DNA from: Actinobacteria bacterium HGW-Actinobacteria-6
GTDB lineage: Bacteria > Actinomycetota > Coriobacteriia > Anaerosomatales > Anaerosomataceae
Direction: 5' to 3'
DNA: 64,000 nucleotides
NCBI GenBank assembly: GCA_002841295.1
Contig: PHEU01000002.1
Location: forward strand, 112,979 to 176,978
The number at the start of each line of letters is the position of its first letter. The first letter of the stretch is position 1. Shown piece after piece: positions 24,973-33,999 of the stretch. The notes below the pieces were generated by a model that was not told the origin of the DNA, made no database searches, and saw only the letters and a list, made by a program, of their open reading frames with translations. The position numbers were made by a program, and so were the translations under genes.

Positions 24973-27716
24973 TCCTGATGCACTCGCGACGCGACACCGA
25001 GCTCTTCTTGCTCCTCGCGGCGGCTCCCGCCGTGGGGCTGCTGTTCGCGCTCGTCCACGGCGCCTCGGCAAGCGCGCTCGGCTGGCAAGAGTTCGCCGTT
25101 CCGCTCGGCTTGCTTGCAGCGTTCCTCGGCGCGCATGTTGCAGCTCGCTTCTTCGCGCCTGGAGCCGACCCGGTGCTGCTACCGGTGACGTTCCTGCTCT
25201 CAGGTACCGGCGTCGCATTCATCACGCGGCTCGACAGCAGCTCCGGCGCGAGCCAGGTGTTGTGGATGTTCGCGGGTGTGCTCGCGCTCGTTGGCACACT
25301 CGTGCTGGTGCCCTCGCTCGAGCGACTCGCACGCTACAAGTACACGATCGCGCTCGGCGGCGTGGGACTGCTCATCTTGCCGGCGATCATCGGCGTCGAG
25401 GTCAACGGCGCCAAGCTCTGGCTACGATTCGCCGGCATGTCGTTCCAGCCGGCCGAGGTCGCCAAAGTCCTCATCGTCCTCTTCCTCGCCGCGTACCTTG
25501 CCGAGAACCGCGAGGTCCTTTCGGTCTCGACCCGCCGGGTGCTCGGCGTGTGGATGCCGCCGCTCAAGCACCTCGGCCCACTGCTCCTCATGTGGGCGCT
25601 CTCCCTCATCGTTCTTGTTGCCGAGAAGGATCTGGGCTCAAGCCTGCTCTTCTTCGGCGTGTTCCTCATCATGATCTACGCCGCCACCGGCCGAAGCGGC
25701 TACGTGGTGGTGGGGCTCGGGCTCTTCGCGGTTGGCGCATTCGCCGCGCACTCGATGTTCTCCCACGTCCAGACGCGCGTTGCCATCTGGCTCGACCCGT
25801 TTGCCGATGCCACCGGCCGAGGCTACCAGTTGGTGCAGTCGCTCTTCGCGTTCGGCGCGGGCGGCATGATCGGCGTGGGCCCCGGCCGCGGGCTCCCGAT
25901 GCGCATCCCGTTCGTCCAGACCGACTTCATCTTCGCCGCCATCGGCGAGGAACTCGGACTCCTCGGTGGTGCCGCCATCGTGATCGCATTCCTCGTGTTC
26001 TGCCTGCGCGGCCTGGCCACCGGCACGCGGGCCCGCTCGGACATGGCATCGTTCACGGCAGTCGGCCTCGTCGCGACTTTCGGCCTCCAGGCATTCGTCA
26101 TCCTCGGCGGCGTGACCCGGCTCATCCCGCTCACGGGTATCACGCTTCCTTTCGTGAGCTACGGTGGGTCTTCGGTGCTGGCCAACTTCATGCTGCTCGG
26201 CCTGCTCATGCGGGCAGGCGACGCCGCAACCGGCCGAGAAGCCGAGATGCTCACCACCGCTGCGACCGGCGTGCTCGGCCGGGTCGCCATCGGGCGTCGC
26301 CTCACAGCCGTCGCGATCGTGATCGTGCTGCTGCTCGGCGCAGTGGTCGCTAATCTCACCTACCTGCAGGTATTCGATGCCGAAGCGCTTGCAGCCAACC
26401 CCGCGAACACCCGCGGTCTCGCCGACGAGCTTCGCCAGCAACGGGGCTCGATCATCACGCGCGATGCGGTCGTGCTTGCCGAGTCGGTCCCCTCGGGTGC
26501 CGAGTTCAAGCGCACCTACCCGGAAGGGTCGCTCGGCGCGCATGCGGTCGGCTACTACAGCGCGCGCTACGGACGCGCAGGGCTTGAAGCGGCGATGAAC
26601 GACGCGCTTTCCGGCAAGCGCACGTTCGCGAGCGTCACCGACCTCGTGAACTCGCTCGCTGGCACGCCTGTGCCCGGCAACGACATCCGGCTCACCATCG
26701 ACAGCAAGATCCAGGCTGCAGCCGAAAAAGCACTCGGCAAGAACCGCGGTGCGTGCGTGGTCATCGACCCGACGACCGGCGCCATCCTCGCGCTCGCCTC
26801 GAACCCGGCGTACGACCCGGCGACGGTGACTGCCGAGTGGGACACGCTCTCCTCGGCAGCAAGCGCTCCGCTCGTCGATCGCGCCGCGGTAAGCCTCTAC
26901 CCGCCCGGCTCCACCTTCAAGGTCGTGACGCTCACCGGTGCCATCGGTGCTGGCGTCGCAACACCGAACAGCACGTACAAGGGCCCGGCGACGATCACGA
27001 TCGGCGGCGCGCCAATCACCAACTACGGCGGCAGTAGCTACGGCAGCGTGACGCTCACAAAGGCCACCGCGAGCAGCATCAACACCGTCTACGCGCAGCT
27101 TGCCGAAGATCTTGGCGCCGAGCGGCTCGTCGCTCAGTCGGAGCGTTTCGGCTTTGAAGAAAAGCCCGCGCTTGAGATTCCGACCAAGGCGTCGCTCATG
27201 CCCGATCCTGCCGAGATGACTGCCTGGGAGACCGCATGGGCGGGAGTTGGCCAGCCGGTTGGCGAGCACGAGAGCCCGGCCGGCCCGCAGGTCACGCCGC
27301 TTCAGATGGCGCTCGTCGCCGCAGGTATCGGCAACAACGGTGTCGTCATGCGGCCATACCTGGTCGACTCGATCACCGACGAAGGCGGCGCTGTTCTCTC
27401 GGCAACCTCGCCCAGGCAGTGGATGACCGCCACTGATGCCGCCACAGCGAACACCGTGCGAGACATGATGATCGCGGTCGTGAAGAGCGGCTCGGGCACT
27501 CGCGCGGCGATCAGCGGCGTCACCGTGGCCGGCAAGACCGGAACCGCGGAGGCTGGAAAGAGCGTGCAGACGCACGCCTGGTTTATCGGCTTCGCACCTG
27601 CCGCGAGCCCGCGTGTGGCAATCGCAATCGTCCTGGAGAATGCGGGGGTGGGCGGCCAGGTCGCTGCCCCGGCGGCGAAGCAGGTTCTCGAGACCGCGCT
27701 CGCGCGAACGAAATAG
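24969..27716 (+). CDS. RodA/FtsW glycosyltransferase fused to class B PBP transpeptidase
   Basis: 915 residues in one frame. Residues 1-430 are a SEDS glycosyltransferase with about 12 helices (GYQLVQSLFAFGAGGMIGVGPGRG, PFVSYGGSSVLANF). Residues 440-465 are a membrane helix and 470-915 a penicillin-binding domain with catalytic SxxK at Ser648 (GSTFK), SIN near 703 and KTGTA at Lys856. In Mycobacterium these are the neighbouring genes rodA and pbpA; here one chain polymerises and crosslinks peptidoglycan. It starts at GTG 24969, overlapping the pstP stop by 4 nt. Confidence 0.92.
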   Translation: MILMHSRRDTELFLLLAAAPAVGLLFALVHGASASALGWQEFAVPLGLLAAFLGAHVAARFFAPGADPVLLPVTFLLSGTGVAFITRLDSSSGASQVLWMFAGVLALVGTLVLVPSLERLARYKYTIALGGVGLLILPAIIGVEVNGAKLWLRFAGMSFQPAEVAKVLIVLFLAAYLAENREVLSVSTRRVLGVWMPPLKHLGPLLLMWALSLIVLVAEKDLGSSLLFFGVFLIMIYAATGRSGYVVVGLGLFAVGAFAAHSMFSHVQTRVAIWLDPFADATGRGYQLVQSLFAFGAGGMIGVGPGRGLPMRIPFVQTDFIFAAIGEELGLLGGAAIVIAFLVFCLRGLATGTRARSDMASFTAVGLVATFGLQAFVILGGVTRLIPLTGITLPFVSYGGSSVLANFMLLGLLMRAGDAATGREAEMLTTAATGVLGRVAIGRRLTAVAIVIVLLLGAVVANLTYLQVFDAEALAANPANTRGLADELRQQRGSIITRDAVVLAESVPSGAEFKRTYPEGSLGAHAVGYYSARYGRAGLEAAMNDALSGKRTFASVTDLVNSLAGTPVPGNDIRLTIDSKIQAAAEKALGKNRGACVVIDPTTGAILALASNPAYDPATVTAEWDTLSSAASAPLVDRAAVSLYPPGSTFKVVTLTGAIGAGVATPNSTYKGPATITIGGAPITNYGGSSYGSVTLTKATASSINTVYAQLAEDLGAERLVAQSERFGFEEKPALEIPTKASLMPDPAEMTAWETAWAGVGQPVGEHESPAGPQVTPLQMALVAAGIGNNGVVMRPYLVDSITDEGGAVLSATSPRQWMTATDAATANTVRDMMIAVVKSGSGTRAAISGVTVAGKTGTAEAGKSVQTHAWFIGFAPAASPRVAIAIVLENAGVGGQVAAPAAKQVLETALARTK

Positions 27717-27787
27717 GAATCGCATAGGGTAGAATGTCCACAAGTATCTGCAGGTTACGGCTGTAGAACGCAGACTGGGAGTTCACA

Positions 27788-29620
27788 GTGGAAGAAATCG
27801 TGTTCGGGCGCCGATACAGAGCCATAGAGAAGATCGGCTCCGGCGGAATGGCCGAGGTATTCAAAGCGGTCGACGAGGTCCTCGGAAGGACCGTCGCCGT
27901 CAAGGTGCTGCACCCGCGATATGCAAGCGAGCCCAATTTCGTAGCCCGCTTCCGCCAGGAAGCGCAGGCTGCTGCCAACCTCTCACACCCCAGCATCGTG
28001 AACATCTACGACTGGGGTCGCGACGATGAGACGTACTACATCGTCATGGAATACGTGAACGGCACCGACCTCAAGACGCTCATCGAGGATCACGGTGCGC
28101 TTGACCCGATGAAGGCCGCAGAGTACGGCATGCAGGCATGTGCCGCGCTCGCCGTTGCACACGGCTACGACATCATCCACCGAGACATCAAGCCGCATAA
28201 CATCGTCATCGCCCCCGACGGCACGGTCAAAGTCATGGACTTCGGTATCGCGCGCGCCGGGAACACCACGATGACGCAGACCGGCTCCGTTCTCGGCACG
28301 GCACAGTACATCAGCCCGGAGCAGGCACAGGGACGCACCCTCGGCCCAGCGTCGGATCTTTACTCACTCGGCGTCACGCTCTACGAGCTTGTGACGGGCC
28401 GTGTGCCGTTTGATGCCGACACACCTGTTGCCGTCGCGCTCAAGCAGGTCAATGAGGCACCCATTCCGCCGAGGCAGGTCCGGCCGTCTGTGCCGGTAGC
28501 GCTCGACGCGGTCATCATGAGAGCGATGAGCAAGAATCCGTCCGAGCGGTATCAGTCCGCTGCCGAGATGCGCGAAGACCTCAAGCGGGTTGTGAACGGC
28601 GAGGCAATGTCGGCGCCTCCGCAGGCATACAACGACCAGACGTCGGTCATGCCTGCGATCGAGCGTGCCGAGCGTCAGCGGATCGCACAGGCACCTCAGG
28701 TACGCCCAATCCCCCAGCGCCGCGTCCAGCCGTGGGTGTGGATCGTCGTCGCGTTGGTCGTTATTGCTCTCGGTCTTGGGGTGGCTTTCGCTCTTGGCGC
28801 ATTCGGGACCGGTAGCGTCGCCATCCCGACGGTTCTCGGCATGACCGAGCAAGAGGCGACGTCGCTCATCACCTCACAAGGACTCACCGTCGGCGAGGTA
28901 ACGACCGCGAACAGCGACGAATACGAGCTTGGACTTATCATCAGCCAGGATCCGGCTGCCGGGGGACGTGTCGACAAAGGCACGGCAATAAACCTGGTCA
29001 TCTCGGCAGGTGTCGAGCAGGTCGTCGTGCCGACAACGGCGGACATGACCGAGGCCGATGCCATCACCACTCTCGAAGCAGCAGGGCTCACGATTGCGTT
29101 GCCTCTGCAGCGCGAATACAGCACGGACGTTGCTGAGGGCCTCGTTATCTCGACTGAGCCGGTAGCGGATGCCGAAGTTCCTAAGGGCACCAAGGTCACT
29201 ATCGTCATCTCCAAGGGCACCGAGCTTGCCAAGGTTCCCGACGTCGTCGGCAAGAAGCAAGCCGAGGCTGAGGCAGCCATCACGGCGGCTGGCTTCAAGG
29301 TGAAGGTGAAGGAAGACTTCAACGACACCATTGCACTCGGTGTGGTTATTCGACAGAGCCCGGACTCCGGTGTCTCGGTTGACGCTGGCTCGACCATCAC
29401 CATCACGGTATCCAAGGGCCCGAACTCGGTGATCGTCCCTGACGTTACCGACATGATGGAAGTCGACGCGCGCGCTGAACTTGAAGGTCTCGGCCTCAAG
29501 GTGGACGTCGTATACGTGATCAGCCCCGACGTTGGCATCGTCTTGAACCAAAACCCGCTGCCAACCACAAAAGTGACCAAGAAGACCGTCATCACACTCC
29601 AAGTCGGCAAGGCACCGTAA
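27788..29620 (+). CDS. pknB: PknB-type Ser/Thr kinase with four PASTA domains
   Basis: 610 residues from GTG 27788 (GGGAG upstream). The kinase domain spans 7-270 (GSGGMAEVFKA, VAVKVL, HRDIKPHNIV, DFGIAR, SPEQAQG). One membrane helix lies at 316-338, then four PASTA repeats (about 345-410, 412-476, 478-543, 545-610), which bind muropeptides/lipid II outside the cell. It senses wall state and controls the enzymes encoded upstream. It is separated from the RodA-PBP gene by 71 nt containing TAGAATG, so an internal promoter is possible. Confidence 0.95.
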   Translation: MEEIVFGRRYRAIEKIGSGGMAEVFKAVDEVLGRTVAVKVLHPRYASEPNFVARFRQEAQAAANLSHPSIVNIYDWGRDDETYYIVMEYVNGTDLKTLIEDHGALDPMKAAEYGMQACAALAVAHGYDIIHRDIKPHNIVIAPDGTVKVMDFGIARAGNTTMTQTGSVLGTAQYISPEQAQGRTLGPASDLYSLGVTLYELVTGRVPFDADTPVAVALKQVNEAPIPPRQVRPSVPVALDAVIMRAMSKNPSERYQSAAEMREDLKRVVNGEAMSAPPQAYNDQTSVMPAIERAERQRIAQAPQVRPIPQRRVQPWVWIVVALVVIALGLGVAFALGAFGTGSVAIPTVLGMTEQEATSLITSQGLTVGEVTTANSDEYELGLIISQDPAAGGRVDKGTAINLVISAGVEQVVVPTTADMTEADAITTLEAAGLTIALPLQREYSTDVAEGLVISTEPVADAEVPKGTKVTIVISKGTELAKVPDVVGKKQAEAEAAITAAGFKVKVKEDFNDTIALGVVIRQSPDSGVSVDAGSTITITVSKGPNSVIVPDVTDMMEVDARAELEGLGLKVDVVYVISPDVGIVLNQNPLPTTKVTKKTVITLQVGKAP

Positions 29621-29669
29621 GCGCCCTGCTCGGCAGACAACCGCGCCCTGGCGCGTTAGGACGTAGTTC

Positions 29670-30509
29670 ATGTTGCTCACGTTGCTGCTCTCGGGCGGCA
29701 CTGCGCTCGGTTACGGCATCTCCGACTTCGTAGGCGGAAACGCCAGCCGCTCAGAGAGGCCCGTCCGTGTCGCCGCGTTCTCGCACACAGCCGGGCTCAT
29801 TGCCATGGCGTTCATCGCGCTCATCTGGGGAGCGCCTGCCGTCTCGCCGACCGACTTGCTTTGGGGCGCCGTAGCAGGCATCACTGGTGGCATCGGTATC
29901 TTCTCGCTCTACGCCGCACTGCGCGCCGGCCGCATGGGAGTCGTCGCACCGATCACCGCCGCAATCGGTGCTTCGCTGCCCGCAATCTACGGCGCGATTA
30001 TCGGAGAGCGCCTTGCACCACTGAGCATCCTCGGCCTGGCGGTCGTGTTCGCGGCAATCCTGCTCGTGAGCATTCCGCGCGTTGAGGGCCATGAACCCCT
30101 CAGCCGAGCGGCACTCGGTTTTGCCGTGACAGCGGGCGTCTTCTTCTCCGGCTCATTCATCCTGCTGTCGAATACAACGTCCGCGAGCGGGCTCTGGCCA
30201 GCGGTCGCATTGAGGGTTGTCTCTGTCACCATTCTCAGCACCGGTGCACTGATCACAACGCGCGGCCTGATCCCAAATCGCGCCGTTCTGCCCGCAACGA
30301 TCACGGCAGGGCTTGTCGAGACCGGCGCAACAGTCTGCATGCTTCTTGCGGTGCAAAGCGGCCCGATTGCCATTGCCGCAGTCGTCAGCTCGCTCTACCC
30401 GGCGATAACGGCGCTGATCGCCCGCGTGACCATCAAGGAGCACCTCGCCCGGCACCAGGTCGTCGGGTTGTTCATCGCCCTCATTGGGATTGCGCTGCTC
30501 TCGCTCTAG
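29670..30509 (+). CDS. EamA/DMT-family transporter
   Basis: A 279-residue protein with ten hydrophobic helices in two EamA halves. The second half ends PIAIAAVVSSLYPAITALIARVTIKEHL...QVVGLFIALIGIALLSL, the classic DMT signature. Substrate unknown (metabolite export likely). It converges with the phosphoribosyltransferase gene (4-bp overlap). Confidence 0.88.
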   Translation: MLLTLLLSGGTALGYGISDFVGGNASRSERPVRVAAFSHTAGLIAMAFIALIWGAPAVSPTDLLWGAVAGITGGIGIFSLYAALRAGRMGVVAPITAAIGASLPAIYGAIIGERLAPLSILGLAVVFAAILLVSIPRVEGHEPLSRAALGFAVTAGVFFSGSFILLSNTTSASGLWPAVALRVVSVTILSTGALITTRGLIPNRAVLPATITAGLVETGATVCMLLAVQSGPIAIAAVVSSLYPAITALIARVTIKEHLARHQVVGLFIALIGIALLSL

Positions 30510-31126
30510 CGTGCGCGGCGAAGCGCGGTGATTACCTCGGCGTCGCTCGTCTGCGTGAAATCCGCGTAGAACTGCCCCACTGCCGAGAACGCACGTGGTG
30601 TCTCAAGCGCGACAACGTCATCGGCGATCCGCTCGAGTTCAGCCTTCGTGCCCGGCGGCATCACCGGCGCACAGACGACGATCTGGGCTGCTCCGTGGCG
30701 CCTCAGGAAGCCAACAACCGCCTGCACTGTGAGACCCGTGGCGATGCCGTCATCCACCACAATTGCGGTGCACCCCGTCACATCCACGGACGGACGGCCA
30801 GCACGATATACCGCAACGCGCCTGATGATCTCCGCACGACGCTCTAGTGCCGCCGCCTCCAGATACTCTGTCGAAACGGACACCGACTGGCTCGTGATGA
30901 TTGCCCCGTCCTCGTCAATCGCGCCTACTGCGTACTCAGGATTCCCGGGCGCGCCGAGCTTGCTCGCCACCACGATGTCCAAAGGACGCTCCAGTGCGCG
31001 CGCAACCTCAGCAGCAACGATCACGCCGCCCCGGGGCACACCGAGCACTACCACAGTCTCATCATCGCGGTACTCGCTAAGCGCCTCGGCAAGCAATCGC
31101 CCCGCTTCTACTCGGTCCCGAAACAC
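30506..31126 (-). CDS. Phosphoribosyltransferase family protein
   Basis: 206 residues. The PRPP-binding loop is TAIVVDDGIATGLTVQAVV (about 117-135), and the N-terminal VVVLGVPRGGVIVAAEVARAL is typical of the PRTase group often found beside dienelactone hydrolases or erythromycin esterases. The base it would act on is unknown, and many members may be regulatory. The GTG start at 31126 has a GCGAGG immediately upstream, close spacing. Confidence 0.82.
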   Translation of the reverse strand: MFRDRVEAGRLLAEALSEYRDDETVVVLGVPRGGVIVAAEVARALERPLDIVVASKLGAPGNPEYAVGAIDEDGAIITSQSVSVSTEYLEAAALERRAEIIRRVAVYRAGRPSVDVTGCTAIVVDDGIATGLTVQAVVGFLRRHGAAQIVVCAPVMPPGTKAELERIADDVVALETPRAFSAVGQFYADFTQTSDAEVITALRRAR

Positions 31127-31157
31127 CTCGCATCACCTTCACCTCATGCCGTGCAAC

Positions 31158-31187
31158 CAGGGGCCGATGCACGCGCACCGGCCCCTG
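31158..31187 (-). terminator. Hairpin after the CWB2 gene
   Basis: CAGGGGCCG / CGGCCCCTG, a 9-bp perfect stem with a 12-nt loop, 16 nt past the stop of the minus-strand surface-protein gene and just before the PRTase gene. Confidence 0.6.
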
Positions 31188-31202
31188 TACATGAGCCTTC
31201 AC

Positions 31203-33614
31203 CTACCAGCCGAGTGCGTTCCAAATCGCCGTACGCACCGCTGCGGAGACTGCGGTCGGGCCGCCGTACACCTCGGCCTTCATAACCACAGGTCCGTTCG
31301 CCTGCAACAGACCCGCCGTGGCGGCGGGAAGCGACGTGGTGCCGGTGAGAGCGACGACTCCACCGTTGGCTCCAGCGCATACTCCTCCGGCAAGCGCGTC
31401 CGGGAAATTCTGCCCGGTCGCGATACCGATGTAATCCCACGTAGCGAATCGCTCGGCTACGCCTCCCTCGGCTACAGCCCGGGCGGTCTCGTAGCGATTT
31501 GCGCCGCCCCAGCGCTCGGTGGCGCTGCCCCCGTTGGCGACCAAGACGACATCCACGGCCGACTTCGTGCCGGAGGACACAGCAGCCGTACTACCGATTA
31601 CGTAGCCACCCTCGATGTCGAGGTCCTGCAGAGCGCTTCTCGCATAGGTCGACAGGCTCGTCGACGAGGTGAGCAGGATAGGTGTTCGCGTCGCGAATGA
31701 GAGCGGCGCCGCAGCCAACGCGTCCGGGAAGAGATCACCGCGCGCGATGAACACACGCTTGGAGAACTCCGATCCCTCTTCCAGGGCGATTCTCCTAGCT
31801 ACCTTGGCGGCCGTTTCGTACCGATTGACACCCTGGATGCGCTCCACGTCGTACGTCGCGTCAAGAGCAGTGGCCACCACCGCCGAGACCGTTGGCGTGC
31901 CGCCGACGATGATAACGTCGGTCACGCCGAGCGCCGCGAGCGTGCTGCTCACGACCGCTGGCACGGACGTCCTGCGAACGAGCAGTAGAGGCGCATCATA
32001 GACCCCTGCCAGCCCTGCGGCTGACAGCGCGTCTGGGAAGTTCTCGCCGCTCGCAATGACCGCAGTCTCGGCCGATTCGAATGCAGCCGAGGCAACCGAG
32101 GCAGCCGTCTCGTAGCGGTCGTCACCGTAGAGCTCACCGAGGACCAACGCGGGGTGTTCATACGCACCCATATCGGAGGCTGCCGTGCCGTCCCCGTCAC
32201 CGTCGACCGGCCGCACAACACCAAGAAAGTCCACGTCTGCCGCAGTGCCTTCGTCGGCGGCGTCGATGCACGGAGACCCGACCATCAACCGTGCGTCGTG
32301 CTGGGGGCCGCCGATGATCATCGGGTCGTCGAAGATGTTGCCGCTGCCGAGCGTGTTGCCCTTCGCGACCTCCGCCACACCATCGTCGCTGATGCAGCAG
32401 TGATCGATGAGCGCCGCACCGATGAAGTCGCTTGCCCGGTCTGGATTCCAGTAGATCGAGTCGTACACGTTCATCGTCGAACTGACCGCATAAGCGACGG
32501 TGTCCGAGCCCTGAGCATCCACAACCGTATCGTTGTACTCACTGAGGGCCGCTTCGTTGAGATACCATACGTCGCCGTCGTCAACTGCCGAGCACCCCCC
32601 TATGATGTTGTTCACCGCGGTGACGCCGGAATGTTGAAGGTAGGCGAACCCGGCGTCATGAGCGGAGTGATTGCCGCTGGCGTCGTTTCGGGCGATCGCC
32701 ACTGTCGCTCCGTATAACCAAAGTCCCCCACCTTCGATACTCGCATCGTTCCCCGAGAACGTGTTGCCCTCGAACCGCTTCTCCTGTGAACCAGTAACGC
32801 TGAGGTACACAGCACCGCCGCGGTTGGCTGAGTTGTCAGCAAATGTATTGCCGTTGCACGTAAGCGTCGCGTCGTTCGAAACAACCGATATCGCGCCGCC
32901 ACTGCCAGCGGTGTTGCCGACGAACGTGTTGCCGACGATGGTCGCGCTCACGTACTGGTTGATCTTGAGCGCACCACCGTCAGTCGTGGTCCGATTGTTC
33001 TCGAACAGGTTCCCCGTGACGACAGGCGTTGCCTGACCAGGACCTGTAGATGTGATGATGACGGCACCCCCGGAGAACGTGCTGTTGAGGTTGTCCTCGA
33101 ACACGTTGCCTTCGATTCGGGGTGTGTCGGGTGCGGTGAGTCCGTTGATACTGGCAAACAGCGCGCCACCGGTTCCCGTGCCGCCATTGCGGAACGTGAG
33201 CCCCTCGACGTAGTCACCTGCCTGCAGGGACTGCCAGATCATGCACTGGTCCACGCCGTTTCCCGCGATGATCGTGACGCCGGGGCCGCCGGTGCTCTTG
33301 AACGACTCGCCCTGGGGCAGCAACGGAAACACCTCGCCGTTGGCCTCATCGTACGTGCCTGGCTTGACCATGATGGTGTCGTATATGTCTGCGACCGTAA
33401 TTGCGTGCGTGATCGTCTCGAACGGCTCGGCTTCTGTGCCCGGATTCGCGTCCATGCCGTTGGCCGCATCAACCCAGTAGGTGTCCACTGTTCCGCCATT
33501 TGCTGCGGCCGACAGCGGAGCGAGAGGCACGGTCGCAACAAGCATCGCCACCACTACGGCGACCCGGAATGTGAGCGCGCGAGTAGAGCGCGCATGATGG
33601 CGCACGTTGACCAT
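31203..33614 (-). CDS. Secreted beta-helix protein with three CWB2 repeats
   Basis: 803 residues from ATG 33614 (AAGGGGTG upstream). It has a signal peptide (about 1-38, VVVAMLVATVPLAPLSAAA). A right-handed parallel beta-helix region (about 45-480) contains many 'GNTFxGN/GGAxxI' rungs (VFEDNLNSTFSGGAV, NTFVGNTAGSGGAI, DNSANRGGAVY). Three cell-wall-binding type 2 repeats follow (about 505-800), each with a G.(D/N)RYETA entry and FPDAL(A/S) motif. CWB2 domains bind anionic wall polymers non-covalently. The helix domain resembles polysaccharide-binding or degrading proteins, but no catalytic residues can be assigned. Confidence 0.88.
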   Translation of the reverse strand: MVNVRHHARSTRALTFRVAVVVAMLVATVPLAPLSAAANGGTVDTYWVDAANGMDANPGTEAEPFETITHAITVADIYDTIMVKPGTYDEANGEVFPLLPQGESFKSTGGPGVTIIAGNGVDQCMIWQSLQAGDYVEGLTFRNGGTGTGGALFASINGLTAPDTPRIEGNVFEDNLNSTFSGGAVIITSTGPGQATPVVTGNLFENNRTTTDGGALKINQYVSATIVGNTFVGNTAGSGGAISVVSNDATLTCNGNTFADNSANRGGAVYLSVTGSQEKRFEGNTFSGNDASIEGGGLWLYGATVAIARNDASGNHSAHDAGFAYLQHSGVTAVNNIIGGCSAVDDGDVWYLNEAALSEYNDTVVDAQGSDTVAYAVSSTMNVYDSIYWNPDRASDFIGAALIDHCCISDDGVAEVAKGNTLGSGNIFDDPMIIGGPQHDARLMVGSPCIDAADEGTAADVDFLGVVRPVDGDGDGTAASDMGAYEHPALVLGELYGDDRYETAASVASAAFESAETAVIASGENFPDALSAAGLAGVYDAPLLLVRRTSVPAVVSSTLAALGVTDVIIVGGTPTVSAVVATALDATYDVERIQGVNRYETAAKVARRIALEEGSEFSKRVFIARGDLFPDALAAAPLSFATRTPILLTSSTSLSTYARSALQDLDIEGGYVIGSTAAVSSGTKSAVDVVLVANGGSATERWGGANRYETARAVAEGGVAERFATWDYIGIATGQNFPDALAGGVCAGANGGVVALTGTTSLPAATAGLLQANGPVVMKAEVYGGPTAVSAAVRTAIWNALGW

Positions 33615-33788
33615 AATGATCACCCCTTGATATGCACGACCGCCCCAGCGGCCATTCCCCTTATTGAGTTGCTACCCGGAAGATCGCATCCGAGCACGCG
33701 CACCAAGCTGGCTCGATGCTGCAAGCATGAGCAGAGCAACTAGTCGGGGTAGCCGACGGGTACATCTGACGACTACAATGACCTCCGC

Positions 33789-33864
33789 GCCCCCTTAGCT
33801 CAGGGGATAGAGCACAGGTTTCCTAAACCTGGTGTCGCATGTTCGAATCATGCAGGGGGCACCA
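33789..33864 (+). tRNA. tRNA-Arg (anticodon CCT)
   Basis: Acceptor GCCCCCT/AGGGGGC, D arm GCTC...GAGC, anticodon stem CAGGT/ACCTG with loop TTCCTAA (anticodon CCT), T arm GCATG-TTCGAAT-CATGC, encoded CCA. A TACAAT box lies 9 nt upstream (33774). Confidence 0.96.
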
Positions 33865-33874
33865 TCGCGCACAG

Positions 33875-33904
33875 AAAGGGACGGGCCCAAGGGTCCGTCC
33901 CTTT
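33875..33904 (+). terminator. Terminator after tRNA-Arg
   Basis: AAAGGGACGG / CCGTCCCTTT, a perfect 10-bp stem extended by GCCC/GGGT, followed by GTCGTT. It ends the tRNA transcript. Confidence 0.78.
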
Positions 33905-33999
33905 GTCGTTCGAGAAACATCTGCCAGGTGGCAGGGATTAACCTTCCGCAAGCGAATAGCTATGGATGTAGAGGTATGCCCTGAAGGGGGTGGCTCAAC

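Noticed and set aside
25638..27743. 701-codon minus-strand open frame
   Set aside because: Antisense shadow of the RodA-PBP gene caused by high GC; composition (Arg/His/Asp-rich) and lack of motifs are typical of shadows.
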